Source: Acholoe squamosa
Lineage: Eukaryota; Annelida; Polychaeta; Phyllodocida; Polynoidae
DNA length: 64,000 nt
Assembly: GCA_949317995.1 (NCBI GenBank)
Contig: OX439049.1
Coordinates: forward strand, 14,508,395 to 14,572,394
Direction of reading: 5' to 3'
Shown: positions 54,722-64,000 of the stretch, one piece after another
Position numbering within the stretch: position 1 is the first letter of the stretch
Layout of the letters: each line of letters starts with the position of its first letter
Translations under genes and position numbers: made by a program
Notes under the pieces: model-generated
Seen by the model: the letters and a program-made list of their open reading frames with translations, nothing else
What the model was told of the DNA's origin: nothing
Database searches by the model: none

Positions 54722-55018
54722 TTATTCTGAGTGGCTATTCATGAATGTAAAACATAAGTGGATCTTTGAGCAACTTCTCCGTTGTCTATCAATATTCTCA
54801 TGTACAAGATTAAAGATAGGGCTAGAATCTTCGAACAGCTCTATAAGTGTGCTAACGCCCTTTGCATAACTACTAATGAGCTTACGAGCTTCTTTCATCA
54901 CCTCTTTGAGAAAAGCATCCAAAGAGAATAAGCAATTATCTATCACCTTTTCAACCATTTGGAACTCTGCCAACTCCAGCACTACACCATATAGACCTAC
55001 TTCCCATGATGCTGTCAT
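54722..55018 (-). CDS. unrecognised 98-residue open frame beside a promoter-like block
   Basis: A complete frame from ATG to stop, beginning MTASWEVGLYGVVLELAEFQ. The middle (KEVMKEARKLISSYAKGV, then LIELFEDSSPIFNLVHENID) is helix-like, with a protein-like residue mix rather than repeat-driven composition. It matches no family I know. The start lies about 230 bp from an NRF-1/CCAAT block that could drive it. No donor site of consensus form is visible inside, so it would be a single-exon gene. It may equally be a chance frame. Confidence 0.3.
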   Translation of the reverse strand: MTASWEVGLYGVVLELAEFQMVEKVIDNCLFSLDAFLKEVMKEARKLISSYAKGVSTLIELFEDSSPIFNLVHENIDRQRRSCSKIHLCFTFMNSHSE

Positions 55019-55179
55019 CGCCCACTCCTATTTCACGTGCCTGTTTAACCTCCAAGGTCATGTCCTAGCTGAACCCTAGTTTCTGACAACCCCTTCTCCC
55101 TCCCCCACCCCCCAATAGTACATACACTACCCCGTACAGGACAAGTCGTCCTTCAAACAACAGCCCCTACGGCGTTCTG

Positions 55180-55280
55180 TCATACCCTATCACATCCGCA
55201 CCGCGTGACGACAGTCCATGTCACTGATTGGCCAAGAGGACCAAATTAGCGCATGCGCACATGTCACCTCCGGTGAGTGA
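55180..55280. promoter_or_regulatory. promoter-like block: CCAAT box and NRF-1 palindrome
   Basis: The perfect NRF-1 core GCGCATGCGC is at 55249-55258, a reversed CCAAT box (ATTGG) at 55227-55231, and CpG-rich DNA (CCGCACCGCGTGACGAC) lies left of them. A consensus donor CCG|GTGAGT follows at 55273, which could end a short plus-strand non-coding first exon. Minus-strand transcription would reach the frame at 54722-55018. Confidence 0.45.
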
Positions 55281-55884
55281 GGGCCTGGGGTGATTGTAGT
55301 GCAGGGGGGAGAGTTGAAGGGAGACGGTAAGGAGGGTGGTAGTGGTAAATCTCATGTTACTTCCCTCTCCCCTCGTAAATATTGTTTATGTCAAGTCTGT
55401 AGGGACAATCATTTTCTTAAAGATAGGGTCATGGGATGGGAAAAGGATGAGATCTTGCGAGAAGGATGCATAGAAATGAGCTAGCATTGGCAAATGTATG
55501 TATAAAACTAGCTAAAGAAGTTTAAAAGGTTTGATTAGAGCAGTTTATAACAAACATTGGCAAACGTATTCTACATGTTTATATAAAACTGTTAAATATT
55601 ACACGTTATAAAAAAAACACAAAAAAATAACTGTTGAAAACACGTTCAAAATGTAAGTCCATATATTAAATAACATCTCATGATTGAGAGAAATGGTAGC
55701 TGGACCTATGTCAATGCTATCCCACCACTCCATGAAACCTTCCTTCATAACCTGTAACTTTATGGGGCGATCTCTGCATTAGGCTATTTCTCTCATTTGT
55801 AGTAGACTTCTACGGATGGTGAAGGAATGCAGTGAAAGTCGATTCAAATTCATGAATCTTGCTAACCATTTTTGAGAATATCAA
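55281..55884. other. non-coding stretch, nothing recognised
   Basis: No exon-like frame or known repeat. It could be intron or downstream sequence of a transcript from the promoter-like block. Confidence 0.3.
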
Positions 55885-56024
55885 ACCCCGCAGAGTTGGT
55901 ATGATGCTAAAATTGAATTCAACCTTGGTATAAACCTGCCCGTACTGCATACAGCATGGGGCAATTACGCAGAATCCGGCCTTTATGTGCATCAAAATTA
56001 TATGTGGCCCTGAAATGGTTGATA
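55885..56024. repeat. CATGATGCAT-family copy 18 (diverged)
   Basis: Contains CCCCGCAGAGTTGGTATGAT, a GCATACAGCATGG block and TGTGGCCCTGAAATGGTTGA at the right end. Limits are uncertain. Confidence 0.35.
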
Positions 56025-57227
56025 GCATCAAAGACCCAACATACATGATCTGTCAATCAGAATAGCGTGTGTGACGGTAGGCAGAGAGGCAGGGGCCGAA
56101 ATGAAATTAGGTCAGTGCCTGGGGCGCAGAAAATGAGAGAGTCTTTGGCAACAGGAAATATGGTGTTTAAACAGGGACTGGTGGGTAAGTGCCATAGCCC
56201 TATAAGCACGGGCTGAGCACGGGCATTAACTATGGCCAATAAATAGTGGGTAAGTAGAGGCAGAGTGTCAGCTGTTGTGTTGTGGTAGACCACTTTGGCC
56301 TAGCAGCCTGGGGCCTAATTGCCAGTGGCACACTGCGCGCGCCCCTTCCTACAAGTCTGTGGCTTAGGGTTTCGATATCTTTTTCATCCTTCAAATTTAG
56401 CAAAACCAAATAGGGATACGTCCCCTCCTTTACCTGTAAGAGTTGCGTGTCCCCTCCTTTTTCAAGTTCTGGATCCTCAACTGACAAGTCATATCCATTA
56501 TCACATATTTTTCAAACTTTTGAAGATTTCTCGTATTGCAATTAAGTTGGGAGGATTGTAAATGTACATCCTATTTGAATAATAGTTACTATTGTAAAGG
56601 CTGAATTTCCAAACAAGAAAGTGCAAAGGCTATGGGCGAACTACCCTCATCTAGGCTGTAGGCTATGCTAGGCACTGCTACATCTAGGCTGAAAGAAGCC
56701 TTGTGTGTGGCGGGATGGGGAGGGACTGAGAGAACTGGGTTTAGGGAGGGGCCGCTGTCAAACTGGCAGGCGCTGGATGGTATAGGAAATCAATATGTGC
56801 AACTCTGCTGCAGCTTTTATGGGATTCGCCCCCCCCCCTTCCATATACATGACTACACAGGGCTTAATGGATGTGTAGCACAGTGCCTATTCTGTAGCTC
56901 TTACTGAATACCGTACATATAGATCTACACACCAGTCAGGATAGGCACACACATACAAAGTGAAGTTTCCATATACTACTTTCACCATATTACACTGGGG
57001 TGTATTAAATAATTTCCACTACTACATTCAATATGACACTGCCGTGTCTATTTCCATATCATATACTCCTGACACAAAATGATTAGAGTGCAGTATGTAA
57101 AAGCCTGTGGTGTGTTTTCTACTTATGCAGATTTTACTAAGGGCTTTTATATAACACCCAGTTTCGATAAGTTTGATACACTACTAAGACACGTTAGTTT
57201 GATATTTATAACCTCTAATTTTCATAT
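56025..57227. other. non-coding stretch, nothing recognised
   Basis: Possible decayed hAT-like end (CAGTGGCACACTGCGCG) near 56322. C run near 56828. No exons. Confidence 0.3.
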
Positions 57228-57289
57228 ATGACATACACAGATTCTACATCAGTGAAGGACATTTTCCATACATTACTCATTACCACTCA

Positions 57290-57480
57290 TACACTCGACA
57301 TTCCATACACCACTTCCACATTGAACTTTCCATATACTACTTACATATTCCTTCTCCATATACTACTTACATACTCAATTTTCCATAGCCTACTTACAGA
57401 ATTAACTTTCCATATACTACTTACATACTCAATTTTCTTATAATACTTATACACAGAACTTTCCATATACTACTATATAA
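57290..57480 (+). repeat. imperfect AT-rich tandem repeat, about 55-60 bp unit
   Basis: Units of the form AACTTTCCATATACTACTTA followed by CATACTCAATTTTCC or ACATATTCC recur three to four times. A relative lies near 56960. Confidence 0.6.
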
Positions 57481-57859
57481 CACACAGAACCAGGACAGGC
57501 TTCAAGTTAGTGGAAAGTTGTAATGTAGGCTTATTCTATTCATGGTGACAACATACCTATTAATACTCATACGTTATTATTAGAAGGCTTCAAGAAGACC
57601 TAATGATATCAGATTATATGTGATCACGTGTCTGCAGTGGGTGATAGTTGGGTTGATAGTTCATGGGTGGCAGGGGTGGGTGCGGTAGTCAGAAGAAACT
57701 GCAGGCCTAGATCTATTCCTGAATTCACGGTAGAACATGGGGACCACAGGACCCACCTTGTGCTACCAGTATAAATAAATGATTTTAAAAAAAAATCAAT
57801 TGATATTCTCATTCATACTTTACGGATGAGGTCATTGTTGGTGGGTAACTCGCTGAGAC

Positions 57860-57967
57860 TACATCATGCTGACCCAACAGGAGTGTATCAAGGCACAGGA
57901 CCTGCCTGATGCACGAATGCAGCCCTGGTGCACTGATTACTGTTACTGCATTCGTGTATTGTGGGCA
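57860..57967 (+). repeat. CATGATGCAT-family copy 19
   Basis: Contains CATCATGCTGACCCAACAGG, GATGCACGAATGCAGCCCTG, GTGCACTG and CTGCATTCGTGTATTGTGGG. The central stem is well preserved. Confidence 0.65.
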
Positions 57968-58074
57968 TACAGGAAAAAAAACCAGGGTAAAGCAAAACGG
58001 ATCTTGGTCCACCATCAATATCTAATTGCTTCTTCCTTGCTGTTATTATACCATAGGGGGTCTAGATGGGGGTC

Positions 58075-58205
58075 CCTTGTCGATTTTAAGAAAAGCCCAT
58101 GTCAAATGTCACTAAATTTGTATTTTCCTCTGTCCTTGTCACTAAGCTCCATGTCAAATGTCGATTTTAAGAAAAGTCCATGTCACACTGTCGATTTTAG
58201 GGGTC
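58075..58205 (+). repeat. short direct repeats with GTCGATTTTAAGAAAAG
   Basis: GTCGATTTTAAGAAAAGCCC and GTCGATTTTAAGAAAAGTCC lie about 82 bp apart, with a third shorter GTCGATTTTAG and inverted GGTCTAGA strings at either side (near 58060 and 58203). This could be a small decayed mobile element. Confidence 0.45.
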
Positions 58206-58704
58206 TAGACCCATACCATATTCTACATCATACAGTCTAAATTGCTTTATTGACTAATATACATTAGACCTATAGTGAATGGCTATGCTCAAGCCTCCAT
58301 TCTTTAATATTTTATGTCTTACTTTAGCATCACTTTCCTATCTTGTCTAGAATTGAACGCTCTTATCGCTAAACATTTTCGGGCAAGGCCATTTTATACA
58401 ACATTATTAGGAAAATTTTCACTCTTCTTAACATAGGCATATTTGGCCCAGGGTATCCCCTGGGCTATTGGAGCCAGGTTTTCAGTCAGATCCACAAATT
58501 TGTAATCACTAACTTTAGGGTGTAATCATTCAGTGATATACTGTTAGTTTACACATTTTTCAAAAGCCAAAGGAAAGTTTCAAATCTCATCTATCAGACA
58601 ACATTTTGTCCTTTATGGTGAGTGATGTCTTTCTCTACGAAAAAAGCTGCTGTACTTACGCCATGTTTTTGAAAGCTATACTGACTACAAGTTCTTTAAC
58701 CATA

Positions 58705-58800
58705 GGGTCTATGGGTCAGATAGATTTTGGCGATGAAATTAGCACATGGAGTCCTATGGGTAATCACCAAGTGAGACACTTTTTTTCAGCCGGCAATGTT
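58705..58800 (+). repeat. dispersed repeat, copy 1 of 2
   Basis: Shares CTATGGGT, GATAGATTTTGGCGAT, CACATGG, TCCTATG and CACTTTTTTTCAGC in the same order and spacing with 62172-62275. Not otherwise recognised. Confidence 0.5.
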
Positions 58801-58879
58801 TACAGTGTCCAAGCTATACATATAACACATTAGGGACTGAGCGATAAACTAAGCATGCTAAGGATAAAGTTTTCTGTGG

Positions 58880-59066
58880 GGGCTAGGTGTCCAGGGGGCC
58901 AGGTTTCCAGGGGGCCAGGTGTCCAGGGGCTAGGTGTCCAGGGGGCCAGGTGTCCAGGGCCAAGTGTCTGGGGGCCAAGTGTCCAGGGGGCCAGGTGTCC
59001 AGGGGCCAGGTGTCCGGGGGCCAGGTGTCTGGGGGGCCAGCACACCAGGGGGCCAGCGGTCCAAGG
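58880..59066 (+). repeat. minisatellite, about 16-19 bp unit
   Basis: About ten units of GGGGGCCAGGTGTCCAG with variants GGGCTAGGTGTCCAG and GGGGGCCAAGTGTCTG. Frames on both strands (such as the minus-strand HLAPGHLAPGH type) are artefacts. Confidence 0.95.
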
Positions 59067-60700
59067 GGTTTAGTAAGAGAAGATTATGCCAGACTGGTGT
59101 CAGTACATGTATAGATAATAGTCTCTATTTGTAAGTAATTAGTCAATATTTCACAAATGCTGATTCCTGTGACCCTACAGGGTTGATAGAGGGTTTTATG
59201 GTAGTAGACCCTGGGCCATATGTGATATATATCACACGTTAAATCTTTGTATTTATTGCGATGAAGGCCTAGATTTATGAAAAAATCAACAACAAAAAAC
59301 AAAAATGATCCTACAAACACCTACAGCACACACAAACACAACTGGTCACCATCCTAGCTGACACAAATTCCCCTAGCATGTGGTTGTTTTTGCACCAACA
59401 CAACTCGTAAATAATAACGATAGCATTGTGAGCCAACCAAAATCCCAGTCAATGGCGACCAGGGATGCCGCTTGGCGCGCTGCCAAGTTGTTGTTGTTTT
59501 TATGACAGTCATCAAAAATTGATGACGTAGTACACAATAACCGCCATTAGACTGGTCCTCTGAGTATGGGTGTCCACTGTTCACAGGACATTGTGATAAC
59601 ACAGGGAACCAGCAGGTCTCGTGGTTTTAGTGTGGACGCTGAAAAGGCAGCCAATGAAGTAACAAAGCTTCTGTATGACCTATATGTTGGGGTGGGGGGC
59701 TGGAAAAAAGTGCCCGCGGAATGAGATTGTATCTGTGCATAGTGCCAGCGTCCATTTCATCGCGGCCATCTTTTGATGAGATTACTGGCCAATACTGGCC
59801 ATAGCCTGATTCTATTGGGGCCCAGATTGACCCCATCCCCTCTTCTCTCTCAACCCCCGAATCCCGTGGGCAGGGGTGGGGGCACGTCCATTTTATACGG
59901 TACATGACATAGGCCTACACATGAATGCTTGTGACAAGCTACTCTTTATTAAAAGGCATATCCATCCCCCCTCCCTACAGAAAAGAGAGAAGGTTAATTG
60001 GTCAGATTTCTCAAAAACTGAAGGTGGTATTGATCAGAAGTACCCTAAACTTTTATCTAAAATCAGCCTCGCGAGGATCCAGCCATGTCAAAAAAAGAAT
60101 TGAGCCCTTCCTCCCTTGGTGCTGAGCTCCTCCGTCTACTATGCCCCCTCCCACCTTCTTTGCACATCCCACATCTACGTCAACGACCGTTTCGCGTGCC
60201 AGACGACATTTGGCAAAGAAGAGCGGGAAAGTCGGGTTCAGGGGCCACGTGCCGTTATAGGGAGATAGGGGGAGAAGTCACTAGTGTAATCATAGTTATC
60301 GGCATATTTGACCGATGTTGGAAGAGTTGGGAACGGGAGAAGCAATACAGACTAAGTGATGAATTCATGGGTCATAAGTTGCATATTGTTCAATGTGCTG
60401 ACATGGTGTGTTTGGCACGTTAGGCTGGAACGTCATTTTACGCCTCACCTCATGACGGTCACTGATCCTTTTATTAGTAAATCTAAGAAGTTATAAAACG
60501 CCCTTTATGTTGAAAGAACGTTTTTAACGTAGAAAAACAACAACTTTTCTTTGCCGATTTGCAACGGACACATCATCCAGAACCAATCGACTAATCAACA
60601 GGAGGGTCTTGCCAAAAGAAAACGAGAGAGTGTGTTTGTAAATCTTTTCAGAGAGTGCTGAGGAAAACATGTTATGCCTAATTCGTTTTCATTGTATTGA
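59067..60700. other. non-coding stretch with a YY1-like site
   Basis: CGCGGCCATCTTTTGATGAG near 59761 holds a YY1-type core on the minus strand. No convincing exons: the frames at 59627-59905 and 60085-60423 show no recognisable motif. Confidence 0.3.
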
Positions 60701-60744
60701 CAAAAAAAAAGTACAGCAGAATGAATGGAAAAGTCTTTTTGAGG

Positions 60745-60815
60745 TGTAAAATAACGTGCACGTTTCATCTAAACGATTATCCAAGCAATCTTTTAGCAAC
60801 ACAAAAACGTGCACG
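60745..60815. repeat. two copies of the palindrome AACGTGCACGTTT
   Basis: AACGTGCACGTTT occurs twice about 52 bp apart, once as AATAACGTGCACGTTTCATC and once as AAAAACGTGCACGTTTCCTT. Each is a palindromic AACGTGCACGTT. Possible paired binding site for a dimeric factor. Confidence 0.5.
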
Positions 60816-60924
60816 TTTCCTTTTGTGGTTCTCGTTTCATTTTTGGCAAGACCCTCCAGAGGGCCTTGGCAGAACTAAAAATAAACTTGCTGACCCTTTC
60901 TTAAAACGAACCCTACAAGATTGA

Positions 60925-61500
60925 CCCCCTAGACCCATAATCCACTTGGTTTCTGTCGCAGAAATTTACATAAGAAATGTATGGCTCAATCACGCGAAAG
61001 AGGCCAAGTGGTGTATGGGTTTTGCATTAATCAGGGTAGCGGTATACCATGATAAACTCAAATAATGCTCAATAAACCATTATGCTTCCTAGTGTGCAAT
61101 GCTGATTCAAACCTGTGGTGAATCTGCACCTCTGTGTGGATGGCAGGATATGGGGTAGGTGGCAGTAACTGGCTACCGTTTGTTGCCTTGGTGAAATCCA
61201 TAATGTGCATACTGAGGACACGTTTACACATTTACATCCCCCTCCCCCCTGCACTCACACAAACACCATCAAACCACAATACTCACGTGCATGTGCGTGC
61301 ATTCACGTGCCAAACAACAGGTAGGCTATAGGGGCTATTCGATACAGGGTGGTGGTGGATGGAGGGTGGGGGGGGGGGGGGTGTTGAAACCCACAAAGCA
61401 GATGATACTGGTCCCATAAAAACAAGCACAAGTAGAGCCACGCAGCAGCTTAACACCCTTAATGTATACAGAATCGAACGCATACAGAATTGAACGTTGT
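60925..61500. other. non-coding stretch, nothing recognised
   Basis: G run near 61366-61381. No exon-like frame. Confidence 0.3.
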
Positions 61501-61564
61501 CAGCTCTTTATAGGCAGACTACTGCCTCTTCCATGTTCCACATAGTCGTCATTATACCCCATGA

Positions 61565-61856
61565 GAGTGCTGGTGAGCCTAATTTTGCCAGTACAGTGGT
61601 ACTTCCCTGACACAGCATAGCAACCCTTTCTGGGTGTACACCTTTACAGGTTTGTTATAAGCATAGTCATGGTGAGCCTGCTTACTTTCGTAAGGTCCTA
61701 CGATCGAACACTGTCATATAACTGCAAATGCCTGTGAAATTTCTATAGGAATTTCCTGAATGACTAGAACAGTACAGTCATAGTATGTTCAGAAATAGCC
61801 CCAGAGCTGTAATCATGCATCATGAAGGCTTAAGTTAAATACATTGATGTAGAATG
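61565..61856. repeat. diverged CATGATGCAT-family sequence
   Basis: The left part has GAGTGCTGGTGAGCC and GCCAGTACAGTGG; the right part has CCAGAGCTGTAATCATGCAT followed by CATGAAGGC. Probably one or two old copies. Confidence 0.35.
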
Positions 61857-62171
61857 AAGCCGTGGGATGGCTAAAACATAGAGGAGAGGCAGGGGACAAT
61901 AAGTAGTACAAGATCAAACTGTAGATCTTTATTGGCCCAGCTCCTGCTGGGTCATTGGCGGCGCCTTGTCGGTCGTAAACTGATGGTCATGAATTTGAAC
62001 TTTAGATGGGAATTGCTCATCGAAATTGGGGGATAATTAAATAAGACATGTTCTTTAGGATCTAGTCTTTCATTGTACATGCACAATTCCTGGGAAAAAA
62101 ATTTCTTTAGCTATGAAAATAGCTGAAGAAAAAACCTGACATATTTAACCTACTTTCTCACGAAAACGAGG

Positions 62172-62275
62172 CTCCATAGGATAGCATTGTGCGATAGATT
62201 TTTGCGATAGACATAACACATGGGTTCCTATGAGAAATTGTCCAATTAAGACGCTTTTTTTCAGCAGGTAAGGCT
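62172..62275 (+). repeat. dispersed repeat, copy 2 of 2
   Basis: Pairs with 58705-58800 (same order of CCATAGGATAG, GATAGATTTTTGCGAT, ACACATGG, TCCTATGAG and CGCTTTTTTTCAGC). The flanks also look broadly similar, so the full repeat may be longer. Confidence 0.5.
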
Positions 62276-62627
62276 GGAAGACCGTCCATGTAACGCGATA
62301 GCTTGAGGAAAAGTTGGTATAAGACCGTTTATATACCGACCCTGTAAATCAGACATACTAGAAAGACAGTAACCTATATCTTTCTGCACATACCTTGAGA
62401 CATTCACCACACTCCCACCATCACCAGAATTCAGATGTGTCCAGGATTAAGGTTTCTGGGTGATTTAATGCTCATCAACCATTTTTGGCAACGTTGGTTC
62501 GGCCGTTTGCTGGGGTGGACTCCTCAAGATTAATCTCCTTTAGGTATTGCTAACATTGCACATGAACTAACATAAGGGATAAGCTTTAGGGATCATAATT
62601 ATCACCTCTAGATTTACGAGAGTCTGC

Positions 62628-62785
62628 ACTGTCAGACCGCGGGTAGCTTTTAACAGTAGATTGTTTCTATTTTTGGAAATCAGTGGTAGTTACTGTTAGT
62701 ACAGATCCAATGACCCAACAGTGGGTTCTACTATACCCACTTCAGTGGTCTTTATAGCCCATTTACAATTGGGGCTGAGAGTGTA
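62628..62785 (+). repeat. 158-bp dispersed repeat, copy 2 of 2
   Basis: Full-length partner of 13551-13709, starting CACTGTCAGAC and ending ACAATTGGGGCTGAGAGTGT. A diverged CATGATGCAT-like stretch follows here too (62800-62900). Confidence 0.75.
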
Positions 62786-62899
62786 CTCCCAGGGAGGCAT
62801 TCCCTGAATTATGAAATGCATTATGGAATGCTGTATCATATGTAATGCACTATGCAATGCTTAAGGGGCGTATAGCTAATTTGCCCCATACATCATGAT

Positions 62900-64000
62900 A
62901 TTACATCTTGATGTGGTATCCTGTATCTGGGGTAATATTGACATTATTTTTGATTACTGACCACGAAGGGTGCCATTAGCTGTGATTGCGGCTATTGTTA
63001 CAGAATTACTGCATGTATGTAGGCCATATTGAGTGACCACACAGCATTGGTCATTATGACTCAAATAAGCACCGGCTTTGAATAAGCATGCACTGCTGCT
63101 AGAGGCTTTTGAGTTAGATTTATAAGGAAAAGGCGGGCTAGGGGGACCTGCCCCCTCCTGGCCAGTAATTGGAAGGTCCTCAAAATAAGCCTATATATAA
63201 TAGTATAGTGGGCCTCCCACCAACCGATACTCCTCGACCCTCCTAATAAGAATTGGTTTCCTATACTGCACAAAGTTCTCAACCTAGTGGACACAGAACA
63301 TTGGATCAGCGTTGATTTCAAAGTGGCCGATCAATGTTGAGAAGGCGCTTATACTAATATGCTACCTATACGCTAAAAGGCAACTACAGTATTGAGTCAG
63401 GAGTAGGGTACTGGAGAGGAATGGCAGCAAAACTGGCTGAGACACTCTGTAGCCTTGTAGAAGGGACTGGTAGGACACGATTAGGTGTGTGGGTTCTGGT
63501 CCTGTAGGGGTAGAGGACAGGACTGAGTGATGGGGGCCCTAGTCCCCCGTGTGTCCCATCCAAGGTAGCCAGGGACTGGACACCAAAGGGCTCCTAGGAT
63601 ATGCCAAACTAAATTGCTTGGGGTTTTTTCTGCACCAGCATGATATTCACGGGGGTGTAGGGGTACACACAGGCTCAGAATGTCGATGAAAGTAAATGAG
63701 TTGGGTTTAGGTGAAATATTAGGGGATTGGGGCTGGGTATAGCTAAATAGGTTGAGATAGGTGGTTTGTGGTCTAGTAACGTAATGGAGGATGGAATGCC
63801 TAGGTTCACAATGGATTTGGACGGTAGCGGAGATGTCTATTCAGATAAGAGAGGCAATAGTGAGTTTAAGATCAGGACGTGTACGTGCTAAGTCTATGGG
63901 TCTATTTTTAACCCAGGCGTGTAATGAAGCTGTAGCTACTGTTTGTCATCGGGCCAAAAAAAAAAGGTGTGTTTCCAGTAACCCGACCGACCCTAGCAAA
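62900..64000. other. non-coding stretch to window end, nothing recognised
   Basis: No exon with splice signals could be supported. The 86-residue minus-strand frame at 63061-63321 has no recognisable family motif. Confidence 0.3.

Noticed and set aside
58830..59134. Proline/glycine-rich frames on both strands
   Set aside because: They arise from the 16-19 bp minisatellite.

Overview
The window is animal (metazoan) nuclear DNA from a gene-poor, repeat-rich region. Only two protein genes can be recognised, and both lie in the first 8.4 kb. On the minus strand is the first coding exon of a CCDC43-like gene (1557-1730), which runs off the left edge. Head to head with it on the plus strand is a complete five-exon FAM8A1-like gene (2416-8328), encoding a 348-residue RDD-domain ER membrane protein of the HRD1/ERAD system. 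All five exons join in frame. Intron 1 appears to use a GC-AG donor. The 685 bp between the two start codons is the likely shared promoter, with ETS-type sites, and both start codons sit inside YY1-like AAxATGGC motifs.

The organism cannot be named. Spliced genes, SINE-like elements with an (ACTC)n tail after a GGCGTTAAAC motif, many short inverted-repeat transposons and long minisatellites suggest a marine invertebrate. A mollusc or another lophotrochozoan is my weak first guess; an invertebrate deuterostome is possible.

From about 8.4 kb to the right end I find no convincing protein-coding exon. This 55 kb is either intergenic or the intron of a gene whose exons lie elsewhere. It holds: (1) at least 17 copies of a palindromic CATGATGCAT dispersed repeat with CCTTTAAGGG-type ends; (2) several MITE families with readable target-site duplications: TA for the TATAAG-rich family, TTA/CTA for a GGGAGTGTTC family, 5 bp for a CAGRGGCGTAGGAA family, 7-8 bp for a hAT-like element, and probable TTAA for an element inside a minisatellite; (3) minisatellites with periods of about 39 bp (11.3 kb inverted, 21-22.9 kb), 30 bp (25.5-27.8 kb), 23 bp (52.4-53.3 kb) and about 16-19 bp (58.9-59.1 kb), plus GA, GACA and GTAT microsatellites; (4) two strong hairpins (10249-10382 and 42410-42476); (5) candidate regulatory clusters: E-boxes near 12.9-13.2 and 23.7-23.8 kb, a CpG-rich block at 16.2-17.6 kb, an X-box-like palindrome at 30.2 kb, CRE sites at 51.1 kb and an NRF-1/CCAAT block at 55.2 kb.

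Most open reading frames right of 8.4 kb are by-products of tandem repeats whose unit lengths keep frames open, or of low-complexity DNA. No previously undescribed multi-gene system was found. The most interesting material is the nested transposon record, with empty-site evidence inside the window, and the uncharacterised palindromic repeat family.
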